Shown in pieces: positions 40,857 through 50,712 of a DNA stretch of 64,000 bases. This DNA is from Haematococcus lacustris (taxonomy: Eukaryota; Chlorophyta; Chlorophyceae; Chlamydomonadales; Haematococcaceae). The translations under genes and the position numbers were made by a program. The notes under the pieces were generated by a model, which was not told the origin of the DNA, made no database searches, and was given only the letters and a program-made list of their open reading frames with translations. Where the stretch lies: NCBI GenBank assembly GCA_030144725.1, contig JASKMD010000006.1:4725555-4789554 (forward strand), written 5' to 3'. Position 1 is the first letter of the stretch; each line of letters opens with the position of its first letter.

Positions 40857-42611
40857 TCAGGCGCCCCCAACATTCAAAAAATGGCAGTAAACCGACCCCT
40901 GGTAGTAGGATGGCTGTAACTCTGCACTCGCTGCGCCAAATTTAATGCTAGCTGGCTCAGTATGTAGCCAACTCAGCCAGCTACCTTTCACCCATCCAGA
41001 ATAATTTGAGCCGGTTCGGGGCATGCAGTCATCGCTGCGACCACCCGCGCCGCTTAGGTTGCTCTACACGAGCATGCGCATCGGCAGATGCAGTCGGATC
41101 GGAAAACGGTTGCGGGAATGTGGCTCGAAGGCGGTTGGCAGGTGGTTGGGGGAGGTGGCCGGTACAGCCTTTGTTGCGCACTTTACAACCTGACTTGGCG
41201 CTGGGGGGCTGTCTAACTAAGTCTCGTGGATCACCCCTTGCGCTTTGCAGCTGTCTTGGGCAGCCCCTCAGAAGGTGTGGTACGCTTGCGTAGCGTGAAG
41301 CCAGGAGCCGGCGTTGCTGCACCTAGCTCACTACCTTGAGCCGGAGCAGCCTGCCCTTGGGTGGCGATTGCAGCTAGAGCCAGCTGATACATGTGCCGTA
41401 AATCAGGTGATGCAATAGGCCCCTGAGGCGACGCAATGGGGGGTGCCAGCATCTGCCCCTCTAGGGCTGTGCCCCACGAGCTCCGGCCCTGCTGCTGGGG
41501 TGGCTGATGTGGGGGGGGCTGTGAGGGCAGGGGGGGTTGTGGAGGCGGCACACCTGGCACCTGGCGGCAAACTTGGCTGCACCCTGCTGCCGCTGCTGCT
41601 GCTGCCACCCGCTGCTGGCTTGCATGGTCCCCCACATTCACCACAACCCCCCCTACACAGCAAGCAGCTGCTGTGGCTTTGCGTGCGGCTCTGGCTGGTG
41701 CACTGGCTGAGGCTGCAGCCACCTCCTCCAGCCGCACCGCAGTGCGAAGCTTAGGCATCTGTAGCGTGCAATGATGGGTGGGGGCTGGGAGGGGGCGGGG
41801 GAGGGGAAGGGGAGCAGGCAGCGAGCAAGGGAGCGGATGGGAAGGCTGGGAGGGGTTGGGATTGGAGGGGGTGGGCTGGGAGTGGTTGGGCTGGGAGGGG
41901 GTGGACTGGGCGGGGTTGGGCTGGGAGGGGTGGGCTGGGAGGGGGTGGGCAGGCTTGATGAGGTGGGCTCCTGCAATGATGGGTGGAGGGGGGGCGGGCA
42001 TGCTGGGTCGTTGCATGCCGTGGCCTTGAACCTGCCTGGTGAACATGATGTAACTTTGAAAGTGTTAAACTGATTGAGGCCTGGGCTGTTTGATGTGCAA
42101 TTTGTTTCAATAGATGGGCCAATGGGTCAAGAACAAGGTCTTTGTATCGATTTCCCTATAGGTGCAACGGGTGCAACACAGTGGTGGACACAGTGGAGGA
42201 GGGGGGGGTGTAAGCCGGTGATACCTTAGTGTGCGCCGACCGAAATGATGTATTCGGCGGAAGCGAATACAACCAGATGTTTTAGTTGCCCCGTCCAGGT
42301 GCCCTGCACGCCCGGCAGGCATCGCGCTGGGTGTCGGCCGGACATTCCATTTGTGCACAACCAGCTTACTACGCTAGGTAGATGGGGTCACAGCGATGTG
42401 GCTCACCGTGCCAAGGAGACCCGTCTCGCCGCTGTGAATTGTTCGCGGGCACATGTGGCAGTACGCGAGCAAAGACTCCAATGGCTAGCGCTGATGGTCA
42501 GATAACGCGGACTAAACCTCCGATGCCAATGTGATAAACGCTATCGAGAACGGTGCAGTATTGAGGAAGTAATCGCATGCATATCACCAACCCCATGTTG
42601 GGGGCGCCTGA
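40857..42611. mobile_element. TIR element inserted in the 5' LTR
   Basis: Ends are TCAGGCGCCCCCAACAT and its reverse complement. They are flanked by CTTTGAG at 40850-40856 and 42612-42618 (7 bp, or 8 bp ACTTTGAG if the terminal A/T is counted as target). Length is 1755 bp. The CAGG start and 7-8 bp duplication would suit a hAT or KDZ-type element; no transposase was recognised. A proline-rich ORF lies on the minus strand. Confidence 0.9.
41231..42046 (-). CDS. Proline-rich ORF of unknown function in the TIR element
   Basis: 271 residues. The first 90 are Pro/Ser-rich, including PNPAQSTPSQPNHSQPTPSN. The middle is Ala-rich with possible helices (KLRTAVRLEEVAAASASAPA). The tail ends in LRKRTTPSEGLPKTAAKRKG, which is basic and could be a nuclear localisation signal. 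No catalytic motif is seen. It may be a cargo or accessory exon of the element, or non-coding; the low-complexity half could arise from the C-rich repeat alone. Confidence 0.35.
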   Translation of the reverse strand: MFTRQVQGHGMQRPSMPAPPPPIIAGAHLIKPAHPLPAHPSQPNPAQSTPSQPNHSQPTPSNPNPSQPSHPLPCSLPAPLPLPRPLPAPTHHCTLQMPKLRTAVRLEEVAAASASAPARAARKATAAACCVGGVVVNVGDHASQQRVAAAAAAAGCSQVCRQVPGVPPPQPPLPSQPPPHQPPQQQGRSSWGTALEGQMLAPPIASPQGPIASPDLRHMYQLALAAIATQGQAAPAQGSELGAATPAPGFTLRKRTTPSEGLPKTAAKRKG

Positions 42612-42676
42612 CTTTGAGACCTTTCAGATATTCTGTCCGCATGCAATCTTATTCAGCATGGTCACGTAACATCATC

Positions 42677-43768
42677 CGTGCAGAAATGAGTTAGTTGCCA
42701 TCGCTTATGCCATGGGGGGTGGGCCAACCGCGGGGGGGGCCACTTGTGATCTTGACCTCGCACAGCTTTACGGATCTCTTCTCTCCCGTGAAACTAAGCT
42801 GTATCGATTTAGCACTCTTTGATTTCATCTCGAGAGGTTGGGCCGTTGAAATCACGGTGGCTAACGGGAGCCATCCACCAAGGAACGGGGCATGCAAGCT
42901 TGCATTGTACCAACCCGTCTTCTTGCTTACATAGACGGCAGCCCGTGAGCTTCAACACATCGAGCCATGACTCATGATTGAGGTGCAGGCACCATGTGGC
43001 CTGCAGACCGGCTATGGTACAACATGTTACAACCGACAACACAAGGCACCTTGGGCAACACTGCAACAGCACATGGACACTAACGAAATAGGTCTGCAGA
43101 CACAGCAAGCAGCAGCACTAGCAGCGCCAGCCGCAGCACCACCAGCTGCTGTCCTAGGCATCAGCTTGAGCGCTGTATGCAGTTGCCGGGTATAGAAATA
43201 AGATATTAGATAGCCAGGGGCGGGCACAGCTTCCAGCGCCACAGCGTGTCATCATACTTAGCTACGGCCTCCAGTAATGCCAAACCTAGGGGAGCCAACT
43301 TTCTAGCTCAATGAACCCATACACAGACACCAAACACATGCAGGCATGCAGCACATGATGCAGCAACCTGCCACCGCACGGTAGGTCCAGGCAGTCAGAG
43401 CCACGTTGGGCCTGAGATGCAGCTGAAGGCCATGCACATGGGATGCCAGCTGCAGCAACATCACGTCACAGCTACCAGCAGCGGCATACAGCTAGGCCTT
43501 GGTGCACGCACCCCTCAACATGCGCAGACAGACATGCAAGCAGGCAGGCAGGCAGGCAGGCTGGTTCATTCATGGCATTGGGTAGACGGATTCATTCATG
43601 ACATGTGCACCCCTCTGCGGGGCCGGGCAATAGCAGGAAGGCAGGGCTGACCTGCACCTACAGGCTGACCACCCAGGCTGCTGGCCCAGGCAAGCATTGC
43701 CCAGGCAAGGCAACTCCTCCCCCTCCTCCGCCTCCTCCCCTCCTCCGCCTGCTCCCCTTCCCTCCCTT
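42677..43768. other. No gene recognised; 3' flank of the reductase gene
   Basis: Nothing assignable. It holds a short GCAGGCAG microsatellite near 43540-43560 and GCAGCA-rich sequence near 43110. The part from about 43600 is probably the 3' untranslated region of the reductase. Confidence 0.45.
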
Positions 43769-46373
43769 CTACAGCTCCTTCTGCTTCAGCACATATCGCC
43801 TGACACCCGGCACGTGGACCTGCGTGATATACTGCTCCCAGTCCAGCTCCCTGAGACCCCAGCCTAGGCCGCACCCCTCCCCCCCTGCACTGGCCACTGC
43901 CGCCATCAGCTGCTCGGTTGCGCTGCACTCAAACCTGCAGACGGCAGCCAGGCCAGGCCAGCTGGGCAGCAGCAGCAGCAGCAGGGCTGGCGAGGAGGAA
44001 GCCAGCTGTGCCGGGGCTGCCCCGCTGGGTGGCTGCAGGTGGGGGTGGGGGGCAGTCAGACCTTCAGCAGTGCCCAAGCCCCCCTCCCCCCCTGCCCTGC
44101 ACCTCCCAGGAGCCAGGGGGCAAGGTGGGCAGCACCAGGTGGGGTCACTCTCACCACACCTTCCAACCAGGTGGGGTCACTCTCACCACACCTCCCAACC
44201 AGGTGGAGTCACTCTCACCACACCTTCCAACCAGGTGGGGTCACTCTCACCACACCTTCCAACCAGGTGGGGTCACTCTCACCACACCTCCCAACCAGTC
44301 CTCAGTGAGCAAAGCGTCCGGTCAGCATCACGCTCACCCACACACCGCCCTTGGCTCTGCCTTGGGCAGCCAACCCCGCCAGACTGCTGCCGCCAACCCA
44401 GCCAGGCCCGCTCCCCTCCCCCCCTAGCCCCCCCGGCTGCCGCCCCACCTGCACTGGTTGAAGGTGTAGGGGGTGTACAGCCCAGTCATGCGCCGCAGCT
44501 TGGCCAGGCCCTGATCCAGCCTGCCCAGCTGGCCTGCACCAGGGGGGTCAGGGGGTCCAGGGGGCGGGCACCTTGGCCAGGGGCAAGCCGGGCGGAGGTG
44601 AGGGGAAGGGGGGGCAGGTGGGAGGAGGGGCGCACAGGGGGCGCACGGGGGGGCACTGACAGTCACTACTGCCGGCAAACGTTGGGTCCCCGGCCCCGCC
44701 CCCAATATCTCCCCCTCCCCCTCCCCCTCCCCCTCTCCCCCCCTCCTCCTCCTCCTCCCCCACTCCCCCCCTCCTCCCCCCCCTCCCCCCTCCTCTCCCC
44801 AGCCACCTGTGAGTCTGGCCAGCCAGCGAGGCGGCAGGCCCCCCTCCACCTCTCGCATGAAGGAGGCTGTGTCGGCGTACAGCTTGAAGGGGGCGTCCAC
44901 TTTCAGCAGCAGCCCGCTGCGCCGGTCCCTCAGGGGGTGCTGCTGCAGGGCCCGCCTGGGGGGCAGGGGGGGCAGGGGGGCAGGGGGGGGTGAAGAGGGG
45001 GGTGAGGGTGGCAGAGAGGTGAGAGCAGGGGGTGGGTGTACAGCGGGGTGGGGGGTAAGGGGACCGTCAGCGGTCTAAGCAGTGCTGCCCTCCCCCCCTT
45101 AGCCCCCCTCAGCCCATCATTGCCAGCCAGCTGATGAGGCAGCTGGGCCCTGCCTGCCGCCACGCCCTGCAGGGGGCTAGAAGTAGGGTTGAGTCAGAGT
45201 TAGGGTCAGGGTCAGAGTTAGGGTCAGGGTCTGAGTTAAGGGCAGGGTCAGAGTTAGGGTCAGGGTCAGGGTCAGGCGCCACCCACTGTAGGGGTCCGGG
45301 GAAGCGGCTGTTCATCAGCGGGTTCACCGCCCCAGTGGCCACCTGGTACACGCGCAGGGGGGGGCCGCCTGCCCCTCCCATGCCCTGGGGCCCCCCCGCC
45401 CCCCCTGCTGGCCCTGGCCCTCCAGCCGCCCCCCCTGCTGCTGCCTCCACCTCCTCGCTGCTGCTGCACCGGGTCACGCTGCTGACTGTGCTGAGGGGCT
45501 GAGCAGGGCTGCCAGGGCAGCTGGTGGGCAGGGGGGGGGGAGGCAGCGGGGGAGGCAGGGGGGGAGGGGGAGCCACCTGAGCCCCTCACGACAACTTCCC
45601 CTCCCCCAGTCCCCAGTCTGCCTCCTTTCCCTAGCTGGCTTGCCCAGGGGAGGTGTGGGCGGGGGTCAGGGCAGGCCGTGGTGGTGAGGTGTGGGGGGGT
45701 GGGGGTGCCCTCCCCTGTGGCAGTGGCCCACAGCGCCCCCACCAGCGTGTTGACCACCATGTCCACAGGCACCACATCCAGGCAGGATGTCCTGAGCCGG
45801 GTCAGCGGAGCAGTCAAGGGCAAGGGTGGGTGGGGGGTTGTGAGCCTAGGGCCCTGGAGGCGGGGGGGGCGGGGGGGCCAGGGGGGGGCAGGGGGGCCTA
45901 GGGTTCCTGAGGCGTGTCAACAAGAGGCGGGGGGAGCAGGCCGGGCCAGGGGGGAGGGCTGGAGGGCAGTCAGGGCCTAGGGGAGCCCAAGGGGGGACCT
46001 AGACCTAGGGGCCCAGGGGGGGGCAGGGGGGGGCATAGGGGGGGCAGGGGGGAGGAGGGATGGGGGCAGTGATGCTCCAGGGGGAGAAGAGGCAGAGGCG
46101 GAGGCAGAGGCCCTGCATTCAATGACCCTGTGGGGGGTTAGGCATGGAGGGGTCCTGGAGGGTTACATGTCAGTACAACGGTGGGGGGGCTCCCTTGAAG
46201 GGGTTGTGCCGGGCTGGTAAGCACACCGGGGAGGCAGGCAGGGGGCCGGTGGGAGGGGTAGATTGGGGTGAGTTACCTGCTCATGTGGGAAGCCGGCCAG
46301 CTTGCCCAGGCCGTACGCCAGGATGAGTGGCTCCGCCACCTTGACCCCCTCCAGCCATCCTGGCAGCGGTCTC
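43769..46373 (-). CDS. Fatty acyl-CoA reductase, 3' part only
   Basis: Alcohol-forming fatty acyl-CoA reductases turn acyl-CoA into fatty alcohols with NADPH, for wax esters or lipid droplets. Minus-strand exons give family blocks in order. The 46373-46277 exon has LPGWLEGVKVAEPLILAYG. The exon around 45805-45715 has LDVVPVDMVVNTLVGALW, the conserved D-x-V-P-V-D-x-V-V-N block. The 45345-45280 exon has VYQVATGAVNPLMNS. Exon 44955-44807 has APFKLYADTASFMREVEGGL. Exon 44533-44449 has RMTGLYTPYTFNQC. The last exon, 43934-43769, has LDWEQYITQVHVPGVRRYVL and ends QKEL. The N-terminal NADP-binding half (GxxGFLG and YxxxK) is missing because the gene runs into the N gap at 46374. Junctions of the middle exons are approximate; those of the last three are canonical and keep frame. 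Introns are rich in simple repeats. Confidence 0.85.
44135..44297 (+). repeat. 32-bp tandem repeat, about 5 copies
   Basis: Units of AACCAGGTGGGGTCACTCTC plus ACCACACCTTCC lie in the intron between exons 44533-44449 and 43934-43769 of the reductase gene. Confidence 0.9.
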
Positions 46374-46873
46374 NNNNNNNNNNNNNNNNNNNNNNNNNNN
46401 NNNNNNNNNNNNNNNNNNNNNNNNNNNNNNNNNNNNNNNNNNNNNNNNNNNNNNNNNNNNNNNNNNNNNNNNNNNNNNNNNNNNNNNNNNNNNNNNNNNN
46501 NNNNNNNNNNNNNNNNNNNNNNNNNNNNNNNNNNNNNNNNNNNNNNNNNNNNNNNNNNNNNNNNNNNNNNNNNNNNNNNNNNNNNNNNNNNNNNNNNNNN
46601 NNNNNNNNNNNNNNNNNNNNNNNNNNNNNNNNNNNNNNNNNNNNNNNNNNNNNNNNNNNNNNNNNNNNNNNNNNNNNNNNNNNNNNNNNNNNNNNNNNNN
46701 NNNNNNNNNNNNNNNNNNNNNNNNNNNNNNNNNNNNNNNNNNNNNNNNNNNNNNNNNNNNNNNNNNNNNNNNNNNNNNNNNNNNNNNNNNNNNNNNNNNN
46801 NNNNNNNNNNNNNNNNNNNNNNNNNNNNNNNNNNNNNNNNNNNNNNNNNNNNNNNNNNNNNNNNNNNNNNNNN
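46374..46873. other. Assembly gap of 500 N
   Basis: Exactly 500 N, probably a gap of arbitrary size. Sequence left and right of it need not be adjacent in the genome. Confidence 0.99.
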
Positions 46874-47887
46874 CCCTGCCCCTGCCCCTGCCCCTGCCCC
46901 TGCCCCTGCCCCTGCCCCTGCCCCTGCCCCTGCCCCTGCCCCTGCCCCTGCCCCTGCCCCTGCCCCTGCCCCTGCCCCTGCCCCTGCCCCTGCCCCTGCC
47001 CCTGCCCCTGCCCCTGCCCCTGCCCCTGCCCCTGCCCCTGCCCCTGCCCCTGCCCCTGCCCCTGCCCCTGCCCCTGCCCCTGCCCCTGCCCCTGCCCCTG
47101 CCCCTGCCCCTGCCCCTGCCCCTGCCCCTGCCCCTGCCCCTGCCCCTGCCCCTGCCCCTGCCCCTGCCCCTGCCCCTGCCCCTGCCCCTGCCCCTGCCCC
47201 TGCCCCTGCCCCTGCCCCTGCCCCTGCCCCTGCCCCTGCCCCTGCCCCTGCCCCTGCCCCTGCCCCTGCCCCTGCCCCTGCCCCTGCCCCTGCCCCTGCC
47301 CCTGCCCCTGCCCCTGCCCCTGCCCCTGCCCCTGCCCCTGCCCCTGCCCCTGCCCCTGCCCCTGCCCCTGCCCCTGCCCCTGCCCCTGCCCCTGCCCCTG
47401 CCCCTGCCCCTGCCCCTGCCCCTGCCCCTGCCCCTGCCCCTGCCCCTGCCCCTGCCCCTGCCCCTGCCCCTGCCCCTGCCCCTGCCCCTGCCCCTGCCCC
47501 TGCCCCTGCCCCTGCCCCTGCCCCTGCCCCTGCCCCTGCCCCTGCCCCTGCCCCTGCCCCTGCCCCTGCCCCTGCCCCTGCCCCTGCCCCTGCCCCTGCC
47601 CCTGCCCCTGCCCCTGCCCCTGCCCCTGCCCCTGCCCCTGCCCCTGCCCCTGCCCCTGCCCCTGCCCCTGCCCCTGCCCCTGCCCCTGCCCCTGCCCCTG
47701 CCCCTGCCCCTGCCCCTGCCCCTGCCCCTGCCCCTGCCCCTGCCCCTGCCCCTGCCCCTGCCCCTGCCCCTGCCCCTGCCCCTGCCCCTGCCCCTGCCCC
47801 TGCCCCTGCCCCTGCCCCTGCCCCTGCCCCTGCCCCTGCCCCTGCCCCTGCCCCTGCCCCTGCCCCTGCCCCTGCCCCTGCCCCTAC
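46874..47887 (+). repeat. (CCCCTG)n hexamer tract, about 167 copies
   Basis: Essentially pure CCCCTG from the edge of the gap, changing to CCCCTA in the last three units. Complementary to the GGGGCA tract at 12.6-13.3 kb. Confidence 0.97.
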
Positions 47888-48262
47888 CCCTACCCCTACC
47901 CCCACCCCCTAAACCCACCCCCTAAACCCACCCCCTAACCCTAACCCTAACCCTAACCCTAACCCTAACCCTAACCCTAACCCTAACCCTAACCCTAACC
48001 CTAACCCTAACCCTAACCCTAACCCTAACCCTAACCCTAACCCTAACCCTAACCCTAACCCTAACCCTAACCCTAACCCTAACCCTAACCCTAACCCTAA
48101 CCCTAACCCTAACCCTAACCCTAACCCTAACCCTAACCCTAACCCTAACCCTAACCCTAACCCTAACCCTAACCCTAACCCTAACCCTAACCCTAACCCT
48201 AACCCTAACCCTAACCCTAACCCTAACCCTAACCCTAACCCTAACCCCAACCCTAACCCTAG
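47888..48262 (+). repeat. Telomeric-type (CCCTAA)n array
   Basis: After short CCCCACCCCCTAAAC transition units, about 53 near-perfect CCCTAA repeats run from 47933 to 48262. With the C-rich strand on plus, the array has the orientation of a left chromosome end reading into the sequence to its right. It may be a real telomere fused during scaffolding or an interstitial array. Confidence 0.95.
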
Positions 48263-48574
48263 GCACTAACGCCGTAGGGTCAAGACTAACGTGAGCATGC
48301 TGACCCTACCATGTTAGGGAGCTAACCCTATCTTGTTAGGGTCAGCAACCTAACAACACAAGGTTAGGGTCAGGTTAGGGTAGTGACCCAAACATGTTAG
48401 GGACAGCACCCAAACATGTTAGGGACTGCACCCAACCATGTTAGGGACTGCACCCTGAAGTGTTAGTGGACAATTGCCACATGCACAACATGTGCTAGCT
48501 ACTAGGAGTCCTAGCATAGACTACAGAAATATGCTAGGAGAATACTAGGAGTCCTAGCATAGCCTACAGAACAT
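48263..48574. other. Degenerate telomere-adjacent sequence
   Basis: TTAGGG words recur in a changing context (CATGTTAGGGACTGCACCC, three times at 48392-48455). Two copies of CTAGGAGTCCTAGCATAG follow near 48502 and 48546. No gene. Confidence 0.7.
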
Positions 48575-50660
48575 AGCCGCCCAGCCCCTCCCCTCGCCGC
48601 CGCAGCCCGGACGCAACCCTCCCCTCCCAGCCCTGCCCCTCCCCTCCCAGCCTCATCATCTTGGTCATAACTTTGTTGTGTGTGCCTATACTTGCAGGCC
48701 ATCCACACTAACAGCTCAAGGGGAGACCAACAACTCAGAAAGGTGAGGACATGCCCCGTCGGCCAGCCCGACCGGCGCAGCCCAGCCCAGCCCAGCCCTG
48801 CCCCTCCCAGCCCAGCCCAGCCTTGCCCTGACCTGCCCCTTCCCTCCCCTCCCAGCCCTGACCTGCCCCACCTAGCCCTGTCCCTCCTCCTCCCAACCCT
48901 CCCAGCCCTGTCCCTCCTCCTCCCACCCACTGCCAGCCCTGGCGCACCATGCCCCACCCACTGCCAGCCCTGGCGCACCATGCCCCACCCACTGCCAGCC
49001 CTGGCGCACCATGCCCCACCCACTGCCAGCCCTGTCACACCATGCCCCACCCCCTGCCAGCCCTGGCGCACCATGCCCCACCCACTGCCAGCCCTGTCAC
49101 AGCATGCCCCACCCCCTCCCAGACCTGCCCTGCCCTGCCCCTCCCCTCACAGCCATGCCCAGCCATGCCCCTCCCCTCACAGCCATGCCCTGCCAGCCCT
49201 GCCCTGCCCCCTCCCAGCCCAGCCCTACCCCTCACCTCACAGCCCAGCCCTGACCCTCACCTCCTAGCCCTGCCCCTCCCCTCCTTGCCCAGCCCTGCCC
49301 CTCCCCTCCCTGCCCTGCCCTGCCCCTCCCCTCCCCTCCCAGCCCTGACCTGCCCAGCCCTGTCCCTCCCCTCCCTGCCCTGCCCAGCCCTGCCCCTCCC
49401 CTCCCTGCCCTGCCCCTTCCAGCCCTGACCTGCCCAGCCCTGCCCCTCCCCTCCCAGCCCTGACTTCACCTGCCCTGCCCCTCCCCTCCCAGCCCTGACC
49501 AGCCCAGCCCTGCCCCTCCCCTCCCAGCCTTGACCTGCCCAGCCCTGCCCCTCCCCTCCCTGCCCTGCCCCTCCCAGCCTGACCTGCCCAGCCCTGCCCC
49601 TCCCCTCCCAGCCCTGCCCCTCCCCTCCCAGCCCTGACCAGCCCAGCCCAGCCCTGCCCCTCCCCTCCCAGCCTTGACCTGCCCAGCCCTGCCCCTCCCC
49701 TCCCAGCCCTGACCTGCCCAGCTCTGCCCCTCCCCTCCCAACCCTGACCTCACCTGGCCTGGCCCTTCCAGCCCTGACCTGCCCAGCCCTGCCCCTCCCC
49801 TACCAGCCCTGACCTCACCTGCCCTGCCCCTCCACTGCCAGCCCTGCCTTGCCCCACCCCCTCCCAGCCCTGCCCCACCCCCTCCCTGCCCTGCCCCTCC
49901 CCTCCCAGCCCTGACCTGCCCAGCCCAGCCCTGCCCCTCCCCTCCCAGCCCTGACTTCACCTGCCCTGCCCCTCCCCTCCCCTCCCAGCCCTGACCTGCC
50001 CAGCCCTGCCCCTCCCCTCCCTGCCCTGCCCCTCCCAGCCTGACCTGCCCAGCCCTGCCCCTCCCCTCCCAGCCCTGCCCCTCCCCTCCCAGCCCTGACC
50101 AGCCCAGCCCTGCCCCTCCCCTCCCAGCCTTGACCTGCCCAGCCCTGCCCCTCCCCTCCCAGCCCTGACTCGCCCAGCTCTGCCCCTCCCCTCCCAACCC
50201 TGACCTCACCTGGCCTGGCCCTTCCAGCCCTGACCTGCCCAGCCCTGCCCCTCCCCTACCAGCCCTGACCTCACCTGCCCTGCCCCTCCACTCCCAGCCC
50301 TGCCTTGCCCCACCCCCTCCCAGCCCTGCCCCACCCCCTCCCTGCCCTGCCCCTCCCCTCCCAGCCCTGACCTGCCCAGCCCTGCCCCTCCCAGCCCCTC
50401 CCAGCCCTGACGTGCCCCTCCCTTCCCAGCCCAGCCCTGCCCCATCCCCTCCCAGCCCTGCCCTGCCCCATGCCATCACAGCCCTGCCTTGCCCCTCCCA
50501 GCCCTGCCTTGCCCTGCCCCACTCCATCCCTGCCATACCCCACACCCTGCCCAACCTTGCCCTGCCCTTCCTTGCCCATGCTTGTTCTTTCATGGCCTAG
50601 TCCCCCCTTTCCTGCCCTTCTTACCTGCCCATTCCCATGCCAACCCTTGCCTACCCCTCC
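48575..50660 (+). repeat. C-rich degenerate minisatellite, about 2.1 kb
   Basis: Interspersed units CCAGCCCTGACCTGCCCAGC, CCTGCCCCTCCCCTCCC and, at 48930-49115, a 36-bp unit with GCGCACCATGCCCCACCC. Open frames on both strands are repeat artefacts. Confidence 0.93.
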
Positions 50661-50712
50661 CTTGCCATGTAGAAAACCCACCCTGCTTGGGCTGACAAAG
50701 CTAACCTTGGGG

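Larger units (their letters stand above)
40730..42671 (-). repeat. 5' LTR of the gypsy element, split by an insertion
   Basis: 40730-40856 and 42619-42671 together restore exactly 180 bp identical to the 3' LTR. The intervening 1762 bp are a TIR element plus one copy of its target duplication. Confidence 0.95.
31671..42676 (-). mobile_element. Ty3/gypsy LTR retrotransposon with four nested insertions
   Basis: The element runs on the minus strand from the 5' LTR (42671-40730) to the 3' LTR (31855-31676). It is flanked by the 5-bp duplication TCATC at 31671-31675 and 42672-42676. LTRs begin TGTTACG and end CAACA in element sense. A primer-binding site adjoins the 5' LTR and a polypurine tract adjoins the 3' LTR. 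Gene order is gag, protease, RT, RNase H, integrase and chromodomain. Subtracting the insertions and their duplications leaves about 5.0 kb. Nested inside are a hAT (38907-40527), a 26-bp-TIR element (34829-37415) that carries a second hAT (35866-36934), and a TIR element in the 5' LTR (40857-42611). The empty site can be read for each insertion. The two LTRs appear identical, so the element is young, yet its pol carries two stop codons. Confidence 0.95.

Noticed and set aside
43605..44993. 462-residue plus-strand frame
   Set aside because: Antisense to the fatty acyl-CoA reductase exons and their C-rich introns; no domain of its own.
46163..48266. Very long open frames across the hexamer arrays (poly Gly-Ala, Pro-Ala, Arg-Gly, Leu-Gly)
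   Set aside because: They arise because a hexamer repeat without stops is open in several frames on both strands, and some pass through the N gap.
48511..50593. Gly/Gln/Arg-rich frames such as GWEGQGRAG repeats
   Set aside because: Translation of the minisatellite; no conserved non-repeat part.
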